From Candidatus Hermodarchaeum yapensis (GTDB lineage: Archaea; Asgardarchaeota; Hermodarchaeia; Hermodarchaeales; Hermodarchaeaceae): a stretch of 42,947 nucleotides of DNA. The stretch's first letter is position 1; every line of letters begins with the position of its first letter. Where the stretch lies: positions 1 through 42,947 of the forward strand of contig JAEOSK010000023.1 of assembly GCA_016840405.1 (NCBI GenBank), read 5' to 3'. Made by a program: the position numbers and the translations under genes. Under the pieces are notes generated by a model. It saw nothing but the letters and a program-made list of their open reading frames with translations. It ran no database searches and was not told the origin of the DNA. This document shows positions 16,930 through 25,083 of the stretch, piece by piece.

Positions 16930-17568
16930 TCATGCCTTTTTTACCCGGAAAAGGATGATAAGTCCGTAGATGAGTTTTGTGATTACATCTAAAGCAGCGT
17001 AGAGTATTGCGGCGATGAATGTCGTAATGAGACCGAACCCTGTTGGTGCAAGGAGGAATACTAGTGGGAAGAGTGACCAGAAGATTATAATGAACCACAT
17101 AAGTTGTGAATTCATTCCTTCTCTTGGAACACCTTTGAATAAGGTGATGAGTAGAGCGATATAGGCAATGGAACTGAAAGCGAAAAACCACCACCGTTCG
17201 ATGCCTGTAATAAAAGCGGCCAGAAATCCACAGAACATCACGAGCATCGTCAGGATAGGAATTTTCGCAAGGGCGACTGGTTGTGTATGTCTCAGAACAA
17301 CTGCAACCGACACGGTTAGTAAACTACAGCTAGCCATGTAAAAGAGCCATCGGCTCCAATAAATTGGTTCACCAAAAATTGATGTGACTGTCAGGAAACC
17401 AAGTGCCATCAGAACATACGAAATTGTGGTAACGAAGGCAACTATGATATCAACGAACGAAAGGAATTCATCGGCTCCAGATCGAAACGAAAGCAATGAA
17501 AACATTATTGAAGAAATGCCAAAGATTGCAGCCATAATCCAAAAGACGAGTAATTCTTCTCCAGCCAT
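16930..17568 (-). CDS. Microbial (type 1) rhodopsin, schizorhodopsin-like
   Basis: A 212-residue seven-helix protein. Helix G has YAALDVITKLIYG, with Lys198 as the retinal Schiff-base residue and Asp194 as counterion. Helix C has YWSRWLFYMASCSLL: Arg73 matches bacteriorhodopsin R82, Phe76 matches D85, Ser80 T89, Cys81 T90, Leu84 L93 and Ser87 D96. F-S-C is the schizorhodopsin pattern, known from Asgard inward proton pumps, but those carry Glu where this has Ser87. Helix F has FWSLFPLVF (Trp164, Pro168). Position Phe129 (bacteriorhodopsin W138) is bulky, so a carotenoid-antenna fenestration is not predicted. AAAGGAG lies about 9 bases ahead of the ATG. Function as pump, channel or sensor is open. 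Confidence 0.88.
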   Translation of the reverse strand: MAGEELLVFWIMAAIFGISSIMFSLLSFRSGADEFLSFVDIIVAFVTTISYVLMALGFLTVTSIFGEPIYWSRWLFYMASCSLLTVSVAVVLRHTQPVALAKIPILTMLVMFCGFLAAFITGIERWWFFAFSSIAYIALLITLFKGVPREGMNSQLMWFIIIFWSLFPLVFLLAPTGFGLITTFIAAILYAALDVITKLIYGLIILFRVKKA

Positions 17569-17614
17569 TTTTCATATCTCCTTTTGGTTAGGTAAGGAAT
17601 AATAGAGTACGAAC

Positions 17615-17626
17615 TTATTATAAAAA
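17615..17626 (-). promoter_or_regulatory. TATA-like box of the rhodopsin gene
   Basis: The minus strand reads TTTTTATAATAA, 47-58 bases upstream of the rhodopsin ATG. The 100-base gap to the thioredoxin-fold gene suggests that the rhodopsin has its own promoter. The leader would be about 20-30 bases long and include the AAAGGAG ribosome-binding site. Confidence 0.4.
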
Positions 17627-17668
17627 TCTACCAACAGGACGGAGTGAATGTGAAAATTACGAAAAGTA

Positions 17669-18133
17669 TTAGGACTCGTCTTCAAATTTCGAGATTGCGT
17701 TTAAGACTGCAGTCTCTTTTTCCTCTGAAAACACTCCAGTGTCTCGCCAGAGGATATTGCCATCACAATCGACTAAGAAGAGGTAGATCGTGTCTTCAGT
17801 GGGAATATCTAATGCTTTGGTAAATTCACTTTTGTCAATATAGAGAGTAATTGTACGAGCTCGCATTACTTTGTCATGTATTCCGCCTCTCATACCACTG
17901 TCAATTATCCATTGAGAAAGCACATTGAATTTCCGAAGCGTAGGTAATTCATAGAATTGGATTTGCGGATGTTCTGTCACGAGTGTTTGGAGAAATGGTA
18001 CCCAAGTTTCAATGGGTCGTACTTGCCATTGTTGAAATGCTACTACGAGAAAATTAAGTTTGCCTTCTAATTTTTCTGGGATGATGTGGGAAACACCATT
18101 TAGGTCTTTTCCAGCGACTTGGGGAAATTTCAT
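17669..18133 (-). CDS. Thioredoxin-fold protein, ATP10/peroxiredoxin-like
   Basis: A 154-residue protein with the outline of a thioredoxin-like fold: FPQVAGKDLNGVSHIIPEKLEGKLNFLVVAFQQWQ at the front, then a Trp-rich helix, IQFYELPTL, and TIYLFLVDCDGNILWRDTGVFSEE near the end. The active-site CxxC is missing (QQWQ in its place), so it is not a classical redox enzyme. The order of elements resembles the ATP10-like family as well as AhpC/TSA relatives; this is a tentative pattern match. It lies upstream of the rhodopsin gene on the same strand and may be co-expressed with it. No signal peptide is seen. Confidence 0.55.
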   Translation of the reverse strand: MKFPQVAGKDLNGVSHIIPEKLEGKLNFLVVAFQQWQVRPIETWVPFLQTLVTEHPQIQFYELPTLRKFNVLSQWIIDSGMRGGIHDKVMRARTITLYIDKSEFTKALDIPTEDTIYLFLVDCDGNILWRDTGVFSEEKETAVLNAISKFEDES

Positions 18134-18271
18134 CTAATATCACGATTCTAATTATGTTTTGTGTGTTTTATTAGAGAGTTTAAAGGCTTGCGCTTTTGTG
18201 ACACGTTTTTTGATAATATTTAATTTCAAGAAATTCAGTGAAATAGATTACCTAACGAGTTCTGTAGCATC

Positions 18272-18541
18272 TTATCCATATCTGAATGCCATACCAAAAG
18301 TCCCGCGGGGGTAGCTCCATTCGATGACTCGTTTGGGACATATGATTTTGCAAGTTCCACATTCGATGCAGTCTTCATATTGAAACAAGAATTTGTTTTC
18401 TTCGATTTTGAAGCAGCCTGCCGGGCATCCAACTATGCAAGGCTTGGTTCGACATTTTTCACATTTTTCAGTATTGACAATGATGTGAGGTTCTTTATCG
18501 AGATTGTAGCGGATGAGTCCGAGTTTTTCTTCGAGTTTCAT
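18272..18541 (-). CDS. fixX: FixX-type ferredoxin
   Basis: An 89-residue ferredoxin-like protein with a Cys-rich region CEKCRTKPCIVGCPAGCF and a canonical cluster motif CIECGTCKIICPKRVIEW, as in FixX and the ferredoxin domain of ETF:quinone oxidoreductase. It ends with YPRGTFGMAFRYG, which matches the conserved FixX tail. Its start overlaps the fixC stop by four bases (ATGA), showing translational coupling. Together FixC and FixX pass electrons from an electron-transfer flavoprotein to the quinone pool. FixA/FixB (the ETF itself) are not in the window. Confidence 0.93.
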   Translation of the reverse strand: MKLEEKLGLIRYNLDKEPHIIVNTEKCEKCRTKPCIVGCPAGCFKIEENKFLFQYEDCIECGTCKIICPKRVIEWSYPRGTFGMAFRYG

Positions 18542-19821
18542 AATCCTCTTACCACTTGAAGACCATCCCGAATTAAGGAAGGTATTGTTACATTTCCGAG
18601 AACATGACGAATGAGGAGTTGTACTAGCTTCTGTCTCGGAACAGCTTTAGATGTGAAAAGATCATGAGCAAATGTATTTACCAGTTTAGGATAGGTTGAG
18701 TGCAGGCGCGGATTATTGAACAGATTATGGGCTCGTTTGAACGTTTTCATATCCTTTAGTACAAAACTATCTCTAAGTACCTGTTCATAACGTTTCAGAC
18801 TCCGTTTTGAAAAATCTCCTGTTTTAGTGGCTGCGATTACGGTTTCAGCGGCAGCTATTCCTGAAGCAATAGCGAAGTTCATTCCTTCTAATGCATATCC
18901 GATGTTAAAAGCTAGCCCCGCAGCGTCGCCAGTGACTAGAAATCCATTGGTGTAGAGTTTAGTTATTTTTGAATAGCCTCCTTCTGGAACTAAATGGGCG
19001 GAATATTCTTTGAGTTCACCATCTCGGATCAATCGTTGGATGAAAGCGTGGGATTTGTAGTGTTCCATGAGGTCAGGGGCTGTATCTTTGGTGACTTCAA
19101 ATGCAGGAAGAAAAATGACAAGCCCTAATGAAAGGGTGTCTTGGTTTGTGTAGAGAAATCCACCACCTGGATGGCCTTTCGTACATCCTATGAAGTGATA
19201 GGCTGCGCCTTCATTTCCGATGAGATTAAACCGTTCTTCAATAATTTTGCGAGGTAGTTTGTATACCTCTTTGATTCCGAGCCCCATTTGTTCAGATGTG
19301 TGTTCTTTTCGCATGTGGGCTTTTGCAGCGAGTTGCGAGTTAACACCATCAGCAGCAATGACAACATTAGCTTGAACTTCATCGGTTCCCGCTTTTACTC
19401 CGATAATTCGGTTCTTTTTCCATAATAAATCATCGACTCGAATCCCAGGAGCGAGAAGTGCACCTGCGTTTTCCGCTTGTTCAGCAAACCATTGATCGAA
19501 TTTGTACCGATTTATTGAATATCCATCATTCGGAACTGGCGAGCGTTTACCTGATGAAAAATCTAATGTGAATGCAGATTCATTGGAGAGGAGTGAGAGT
19601 CGGTGTGTTGTAATTCGGCGTTCAAGCGGTGCCTTTTCCCAATAATTTGGAATTAGATTATGGAGAACCTGCCCATAGAGAACGCCACCTGATACGTTTT
19701 TTTCACCTGGCGTTTTAGCACGTTCAACGAGCATTACCTCTAATCCATTTTTTGCTAATGAATATGCTGCGGCACTTCCCGCAGGACCTGCTCCAACAAC
19801 GATAGCATCTAAATTTTCCAT
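18538..19821 (-). CDS. fixC: FixC-type electron-transfer flavoprotein:quinone oxidoreductase
   Basis: A 427-residue flavoprotein. The FAD fold AIVVGAGPAGSAAAYSLAKNG is at the N-terminus, NVSGGVLYG follows near residue 43, and the second FAD site is GFLVTGDAAGLAFNIGYALEGM. The GEKNVSGGVLYG element separates FixC from lipid geranylgeranyl reductases. It should sit on the inner membrane face and reduce quinone using electrons from an ETF, with the coupled FixX as the iron-sulfur partner. The next gene upstream is 248 bases away, so a promoter in 19822-20068 is expected. Confidence 0.9.
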   Translation of the reverse strand: MENLDAIVVGAGPAGSAAAYSLAKNGLEVMLVERAKTPGEKNVSGGVLYGQVLHNLIPNYWEKAPLERRITTHRLSLLSNESAFTLDFSSGKRSPVPNDGYSINRYKFDQWFAEQAENAGALLAPGIRVDDLLWKKNRIIGVKAGTDEVQANVVIAADGVNSQLAAKAHMRKEHTSEQMGLGIKEVYKLPRKIIEERFNLIGNEGAAYHFIGCTKGHPGGGFLYTNQDTLSLGLVIFLPAFEVTKDTAPDLMEHYKSHAFIQRLIRDGELKEYSAHLVPEGGYSKITKLYTNGFLVTGDAAGLAFNIGYALEGMNFAIASGIAAAETVIAATKTGDFSKRSLKRYEQVLRDSFVLKDMKTFKRAHNLFNNPRLHSTYPKLVNTFAHDLFTSKAVPRQKLVQLLIRHVLGNVTIPSLIRDGLQVVRGL

Positions 19822-19848
19822 TAATTTGCCTTCCTTTACTGAAGTTTC

Positions 19849-20065
19849 ATTGGAACATTAGGGCGCATCTTAAATTTTAATGAAATTTTCTCGTATTTCG
19901 ATTGAACTGACAAATATGTTGTGAAACCACTATATCCTAATTTTTCTAGCTTGCGAAGAGCTTCTAGGGCGATTTTGAGAGAAGCCGAGAAGAACTCTAT
20001 AAGGGCATTAGATCGCTCAGTGAGATAAACGAGGATCTTCTTTAATGATGAGTAAAATTTCCTTT
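19849..20065 (-). other. Open stretch without a start codon, possible gene remnant
   Basis: Between the phosphatase stop and fixC, one minus-strand frame is open for about 70 codons and looks protein-like (KIALEALRKLEKLGYSGF in the middle, KFKMRPNVPMKLQ before its TAA). No ATG, GTG or TTG lies at its head. It may be a decayed small gene, a gene with an unusual start, or chance. No family was recognised. Confidence 0.25.
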
Positions 20066-20068
20066 TTC

Positions 20069-21355
20069 TTAATGTTTAGCGGCATTGAATGCGATAAAAG
20101 GTGTTAATAGCTCGTCCGAAGTGAGTGATCCGTGACTAGCCAAGAATCCTTGATTAGGAAGAAGCCCCCAAGGCTTAGTTGAATCATCTTCTCTTTCGAC
20201 TATTAGTTGCGCACCTTCGCGAGCGATGAGCAACAGATCTCCAAGTCGTTGGGTTATTCGTTTTGAACTTTGAACTGGAAGAAGGCGAGCTTGGTCAAGA
20301 TCTTTTGCGTCAAAAATTAGTGCCTTATCCTCAACCTGTTTCAAGAGCCACTGTTTTAGTTTTCGTCGTTTGCTGGGGGATTGACAATAGAAGTGGGTAA
20401 CACGACCTGAATGACCTGGTGGAACTTTGAGAGTGCCCTTGACTTCTTCAAGTTGGCCTTGAGTAAAGAGAATTGTTTGGTTTTTTCGAAGTGGGTTTTG
20501 ACCATGATCAGAACATAAGATGATGGTGGTACGTTTTGCTTCAGATGCAGGGAAGCTTTCTAGGAAGGCATGGAATTGTTGATGAAAGGCATTACATCCA
20601 GCTTTGTATTCAGGAGAACTAGGCCCGTATTTGTGTGTCAGGTTATCGATTTGGGGGAAATAGAGGGTCATAAAGAGCTTGTGATTTTGATAGTGATTGA
20701 AGACGCGGCGTGCCATTCCAAAGGCGTCTATGAATCCGTTAAAAGAGACAATGTTTTCTCTTTGAACGTAGAACCGTCCTAGTCCAGTCCCTGGAATTGC
20801 TCCTGGCAAGCCTTCTGCGACGACAATGGAGGGATGCCGTTTTTGGAGGATTTCTGGAATTCCTTCAGCCCAAAGAAGTGCTCGAACATCGATACCAGCA
20901 TACGGAATCGCATCGCGATATCGGAGTTTGTATCCTGACATTCTAAGGGTGTCAATGAGCGCCCCGTATTCTGAGAAATAAATTACATGACCAAGGATTC
21001 CATGGGTAGTTGGAGGTACTCCGAAATTGATACTGGGAATGGCCGCTGATGTAATCGTTGGAAAAGTACTGCTCAACGACACAGCGTTCATATCCTTGAG
21101 GAAGGTTTCAAGTTTTGTTCCGACAACATTCTGAGAGCCTAGACTGTCTATGATACATACGACGACTCTTTCTGCGCCTAAGGCATTATTCTGTTTGAGA
21201 TGATTCATCACATTGGGTTGGTCGAAAAGATCGTCTCGCGCAACATTTACCCCCATGCACCGCAAGGCAGTAGGCAATACGCGATAGATATTCAGCTGGT
21301 AATTTGGTTCAAAGAGATCATCAGTACCCGCCAGTGGTGTGTGAAACAACGACAT
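20069..21355 (-). CDS. Alkaline-phosphatase-superfamily phosphodiesterase/phosphatase
   Basis: A 428-residue enzyme of the type I phosphodiesterase/nucleotide pyrophosphatase branch. Metal-site elements are ordered as expected: RVVVCIIDSLG (first Asp), STFPTITSAAIPSI (nucleophile Thr), FPQIDNLTHKYGP (Asp and His), ILCSDHGQN (Asp-His) and PPGHSGRVTHFY (final His). No signal peptide or membrane segment is evident, so it is probably cytoplasmic. Substrates in this family range from nucleotides to phospholipids and phosphonates, and none can be chosen here. The first 20 residues are less conserved. It is monocistronic, diverging from the zinc-ribbon gene at 21553. Confidence 0.85.
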   Translation of the reverse strand: MSLFHTPLAGTDDLFEPNYQLNIYRVLPTALRCMGVNVARDDLFDQPNVMNHLKQNNALGAERVVVCIIDSLGSQNVVGTKLETFLKDMNAVSLSSTFPTITSAAIPSINFGVPPTTHGILGHVIYFSEYGALIDTLRMSGYKLRYRDAIPYAGIDVRALLWAEGIPEILQKRHPSIVVAEGLPGAIPGTGLGRFYVQRENIVSFNGFIDAFGMARRVFNHYQNHKLFMTLYFPQIDNLTHKYGPSSPEYKAGCNAFHQQFHAFLESFPASEAKRTTIILCSDHGQNPLRKNQTILFTQGQLEEVKGTLKVPPGHSGRVTHFYCQSPSKRRKLKQWLLKQVEDKALIFDAKDLDQARLLPVQSSKRITQRLGDLLLIAREGAQLIVEREDDSTKPWGLLPNQGFLASHGSLTSDELLTPFIAFNAAKH

Positions 21356-21552
21356 AATGGAAGTCCCCTTTCAAGTCAACTTGGTTGTAAGCAATATGTG
21401 TGAATGATTTAAGTGTACAGCATAAAGTGAAAATACTTGAATTACTGAAAAAACGGAATTCTATCCTTGGAGAATCTTGGGACGAAAGACTCTTTATTAG
21501 ACTTTGTACAAGTGTCTAGGAAAGGAGTTTACGGTACAGGGGAATACTGACC

Positions 21553-22455
21553 GTGATAAAAGGATTCGCAGTCTTCCGTATGGACCCTAAAATTGGACCA
21601 CAGCACGTCTATCGAAGTGACAGTATCGGTGAGGTCACCCATCAGGAAGTACTCGCAATTTTTGCAACTCACAACTTATTCCGTGAAGGTTTTCGTGGTG
21701 TCCATGTCAGTAACCGAACATGGGCAACTTACGTCTTTCCACCCTGGATTGTTGCACTTCTCCTTGGACCTGATGAGCCCATCGGCCCGCTCAGAGAGCC
21801 CATGAAAAAAACCTTGCACTCAAATAAACTGGGTGACAACCCGAAAGCCGAAGACTGGAAGAACCTTCATCGTGAGCTCATTGTAGAAATTCAAAGTTCA
21901 CCAGTTGCAGACTTTCTCACGTCGAAAAAAACAACTGATTTTCTGAAAGAGATGATTGACCTAGAAATCAATTTCTTTGACCCTCAGTTCAACTTTGAAA
22001 TTGGCACAACGTATCCTGCAGCAGATCATTTGACTGGACTCGATAGCTACGATACCCGACTCTTTCTTGAGAAACTGACTCTTGCAGGGATCTTCACGAG
22101 CGAGCCGGTAGTGGGCGTTACCCATTGTCCGATTTGTCTTGGATTTAAAGTCGTTAGTCGCCTTGCCTGTCCCAAGTGCAGCGTTACCGCCTTGGATGTC
22201 GTTCGATTTCCTGCTTCACCTGACTCAGACGAGGCGGAGAGTAGTGCTTCAAAGAAGCCCATGGAACTTTTCTATTCATGTATGACCTGTCAGCACACAA
22301 CTAGTGAACCCGTCGTTACCCTTCTTTGCACTGAATGTGGTTCACAATTTCAACCTGATGAAGCAGCCTATCGCAATATGGATAGACTCGTTCTAAATCG
22401 ACCTATCGCAGAATCCCTCATCAAGAAAGTTGAAGGAACAACTCCAAAAAAATGA
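21553..22455 (+). CDS. Uncharacterised protein with two four-Cys zinc-ribbon-like units
   Basis: A 300-residue protein. Residues 1-75 form an alpha/beta region (FAVFRMDPKIGPQHVYRSD at the front) that could be a longin- or roadblock-like fold, but this is only an impression. Residues 80-185 are mostly helical. The C-terminal third has Cys192, Cys195, Cys206 and Cys209 (CPIC...CPKC), then an acidic Ser-rich linker, then Cys243, Cys246, Cys259 and Cys262 (CMTC...CTEC). The Cys layout resembles the TackOD1-type metal-binding domain of archaea. It converges tail to tail with the Rab-like GTPase gene with only 15 bases between, which may hint at a linked role in GTPase signalling. No enzymatic motif is seen. 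Confidence 0.6.
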   Translation: MIKGFAVFRMDPKIGPQHVYRSDSIGEVTHQEVLAIFATHNLFREGFRGVHVSNRTWATYVFPPWIVALLLGPDEPIGPLREPMKKTLHSNKLGDNPKAEDWKNLHRELIVEIQSSPVADFLTSKKTTDFLKEMIDLEINFFDPQFNFEIGTTYPAADHLTGLDSYDTRLFLEKLTLAGIFTSEPVVGVTHCPICLGFKVVSRLACPKCSVTALDVVRFPASPDSDEAESSASKKPMELFYSCMTCQHTTSEPVVTLLCTECGSQFQPDEAAYRNMDRLVLNRPIAESLIKKVEGTTPKK

Positions 22456-22470
22456 ACTTGTGATGGGATC

Positions 22471-23022
22471 CTAAATTTTGTCCCAGGGTTTTCCGGACTT
22501 TTCGAAAGATTCCCAGATTTTCTCAGCAAGTGAAGTGAATACATCACTTACGTGAATATCGTCCTTGGCACTGCTTTCAAGGAAAATCATATTTTCCGCT
22601 TTAGATCGTTTTTCACCTTCTTCCTTGGTGACTACTCGTTTTTCTTCTAAATCTGTTTTACAGGCTACAAGAAGGAGGGGAATCCCCTCACAGCGTTGAT
22701 AGACTTGCTGGATCCAATGATCAATCCTGTCAAATGATTGTCGGTGTGTGATATCATAGGCAATAACAGCCCCAGCCGCACCCTCAAAGTATAGTCCGCG
22801 GATGAAGTCAAATCGCTCTTGACCTCCGGTATCATAGATGACAAGTTTGATATTGAATTTCTCTTTCAGTGTGATTTGTTTTGTGAAAAAGTCTACACCT
22901 AGTGTAAAGAGGTAGCTTTCATCAAATTGGCCAGTGGTGTATCGGCGTGCAAGGGAAGTCTTTCCAACTCCTGCATCGCCCACAACTATGACTTTATAGA
23001 CGACTTCGGCGATTTCTTCCAT
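22471..23022 (-). CDS. Rab/Ras-like small GTPase
   Basis: A 183-residue GTPase with all five G boxes: GDAGVGKTS (15-23), Thr40 in YLFTLGVDF (close to the Rab TIGVDF), DTGGQE (64-69, keeping catalytic Gln68), CKTD (121-124) and SAK (151-153). The G4 box has Cys in place of the usual Asn, as in some Rho-family proteins. There is no C-terminal prenylation Cys; the chain ends SGKPWDKI, so membrane attachment, if any, must come through a partner. Asgard archaea carry many such Rab-like proteins, and this gene is one of the main grounds for the taxonomic suggestion. It converges with the zinc-ribbon gene. Confidence 0.94.
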   Translation of the reverse strand: MEEIAEVVYKVIVVGDAGVGKTSLARRYTTGQFDESYLFTLGVDFFTKQITLKEKFNIKLVIYDTGGQERFDFIRGLYFEGAAGAVIAYDITHRQSFDRIDHWIQQVYQRCEGIPLLLVACKTDLEEKRVVTKEEGEKRSKAENMIFLESSAKDDIHVSDVFTSLAEKIWESFEKSGKPWDKI

Positions 23023-23201
23023 TCAGATTTCACCCTCGGGGTTCCTAATCTACCACTTGCACATTTACCTTTAAGTGCTTCGTGTAGAATTCTAGGCAGG
23101 TACTGAAGTTTTTGATATCATTAAGATTTTGAACGGTCCGCTATTGAAGAAGAGGTGTTGAACCGGGGTTTTTCGTTCAAGGCGAAAGTCCTTTTTAGTG
23201 A

Positions 23202-24563
23202 ATGGATGCAGTAGGGGAGAAGAAATTCAATTTCAGTATGAAGGCGTTAGTCATGCCCAAAATTATGAATCAGTTTAATTTACCTGTAGATGAGCTACCA
23301 CGACGATGGTATAATCTTGCTGCTGACCTACCTGAGCCCTTACCGCCCCCCAAGGACCCCGAGGAAGGCCCTTCACGGTTGGAAATGTTACCGACGTTCC
23401 TGTTAAAAACTGTTCTCGGACAGGAGAATTCGACGGAACGCTGGATTGATATTCCCCAAGGGATTCGGGAATTGTTTATTCAAGCGGGTCGCCCTCGCCC
23501 ACTTATGCGGGCATTGCGTTTAGAAGAAGCACTGAAATTACCTGATACCATTCGTCTGTATTACAAACGAGAGGATCTTTCTCCCACGGGTTCGCATAAG
23601 GTTAACACAGCATTGGCTCAGACCTATTATGCTGCCGAGGAGGGATTTTCAGAAGTTACAACAGAGACCGGTGCGGGTCAGTGGGGTTCAGCTCTATCTT
23701 ATGCTGCTTCACTGAATGGACTAAAATGCCGGGTCTTTTGGGTACGGGCGGCTTATCGCTGGAAACCGGGTCGACGAACGCTCATGCAACTGTACGGTTC
23801 AGATGTTTTTGCGTCCCCTAGCAAAGAAACCGAATTTGGTAAGAAACTCCTGAAAGAGAATCCGCAACATGTTGGCAGTCTCGGCATTGCTATTAGTGAA
23901 GGAATTGAAGATGCCTTGAACAGAGATGGAAGCATCTATTGTCTGGGAAGTGTTCTCAGTCACGTGTTACTCCATCAAACAGTCATCGGTCTCGAAACAA
24001 TAGAACAATTCAAACTAGCGGAAGACACACCAACCCTGCTCATTGGCTGTTTTGGTGGTGGCAGTAATTTTGGTGGATTTAGCCTGCCTTTCATCGGCGA
24101 AGTCCTCCAAGGAAAACGTGAATGCAAGTTCCTGGCAGCTCAAAGCGAGGCTTCACCCAACCTCGTGGAAGGAAAATACATCTACGATCATGGGGACCAT
24201 GCTGGACTGACACCGTTGCTGAAAATGTATTCACTCGGACATGATGTAGAAATGCCAGAGATTTGGGCAGAAGGGATTCGATATTCCGCTGCGGCTCCAA
24301 TAATGAGCGCTGTCCGGAAGCTCGGAATGTTGGATGCCATTGCATATCCTGTCGATGAGGTGCATGTCTATTCTCAGGCCCGACGGTTCATCCAAGCTGA
24401 AGGATTTATTCCAGCACCAGAATCTTCGTATGGTGTTGCAGCATCGATTGACAAAGCCCTTGAATATAAGAAGAATGGTGAAGACGCTGTTATTGCATTT
24501 AACGTATCAGGACATGGTTTTCTGGATATGCAAGCGTATGCGAAACCTTTGAAACTTGAATGA
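23202..24563 (+). CDS. trpB2: Tryptophan synthase beta subunit, TrpB2 type
   Basis: A 453-residue PLP enzyme that joins indole and serine. The PLP lysine is Lys133 in SPTGSHKVNTALAQ, the phosphate-binding loop is GCFGGGSNFGGF, and ETGAGQWGSAL is the conserved catalytic loop. The long N-terminus (MPKIMNQFNLPVDELPRRWYN) and the family pattern are those of TrpB2, the stand-alone form common in archaea. Met13 (23238) is an alternative start. No trpA or other trp gene is nearby, in line with TrpB2 acting alone, perhaps in indole salvage. Confidence 0.93.
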   Translation: MDAVGEKKFNFSMKALVMPKIMNQFNLPVDELPRRWYNLAADLPEPLPPPKDPEEGPSRLEMLPTFLLKTVLGQENSTERWIDIPQGIRELFIQAGRPRPLMRALRLEEALKLPDTIRLYYKREDLSPTGSHKVNTALAQTYYAAEEGFSEVTTETGAGQWGSALSYAASLNGLKCRVFWVRAAYRWKPGRRTLMQLYGSDVFASPSKETEFGKKLLKENPQHVGSLGIAISEGIEDALNRDGSIYCLGSVLSHVLLHQTVIGLETIEQFKLAEDTPTLLIGCFGGGSNFGGFSLPFIGEVLQGKRECKFLAAQSEASPNLVEGKYIYDHGDHAGLTPLLKMYSLGHDVEMPEIWAEGIRYSAAAPIMSAVRKLGMLDAIAYPVDEVHVYSQARRFIQAEGFIPAPESSYGVAASIDKALEYKKNGEDAVIAFNVSGHGFLDMQAYAKPLKLE

Positions 24564-24651
24564 TATGCGAACGCGTGATACAGAGCTGTTAAACCAAATT
24601 AATTTCTATCATGAATAATTGACAGAAGGACTCTCATAAATAGAAGTTTGC

Positions 24652-25050
24652 TTAGGTTTTTGTCTTGTATTCTTTGATTACTTGTTCAACCTTGTAACGT
24701 AATTCATCAACTTGAGGACCCAGATACTGGTAGCGTGCTGGAAGTTCGACCAACTTTTCACTCATGCCCTCTAGATCAAGATAGTTGAGTTCACGAATTT
24801 GTTCTAAAAAGGAGTGATTACGTTTTTCGAGTGTGCTGATCATATCCTCTAATCGATGGTGAACATCAACCATCATGGCTGCAGCTTCTTTTGTGGTTTG
24901 ACCTTGACGGGCAAACTCGCCAAAGGGAAAAAAAACTCGCCAAAGGACATTGGAACCTTTTGGTCGGCCAATGTCGTCCATTTTGTCCAAAATTGTATTT
25001 AGCAAGTCTAGAATGTACTCTAATTGTTTGAGGATTGGATCGTCTCCCAA
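24652..25050 (-). CDS. Hypothetical helical protein
   Basis: A 132-residue protein without a recognised family. It is mostly helical: LKQLEYILDLLNTILDKMDDI at the front, a short hydrophobic WRVFFPFGEF segment near 45-52, then MMVDVHHRLEDMISTLEKR and a C-terminal amphipathic helix ending in KVEQVIKEYKTKT. Heptad-like spacing suggests a coiled coil or helical bundle. It lies 33 bases downstream of the importer 1 oppF gene in the same direction and could be the last gene of that operon; a link to the transporter is only positional. Confidence 0.65.
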   Translation of the reverse strand: MGDDPILKQLEYILDLLNTILDKMDDIGRPKGSNVLWRVFFPFGEFARQGQTTKEAAAMMVDVHHRLEDMISTLEKRNHSFLEQIRELNYLDLEGMSEKLVELPARYQYLGPQVDELRYKVEQVIKEYKTKT

Positions 25051-25083
25051 AGTGACCTCACAACCAGTGAAGGAATAGGGCTG

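Noticed and set aside
16930..17568. Heliorhodopsin
   Set aside because: The helix C pattern R-x-x-F-x-x-x-S-C and the counterion at D194 fit schizorhodopsin-like proteins, not the Glu-counterion heliorhodopsin pattern.
22831..22842. Non-functional G4 box (CKTD) in the GTPase
   Set aside because: The same Asn-to-Cys/Thr change occurs in active or specialised Rho-family GTPases and all other boxes are intact, so it is not evidence of decay.
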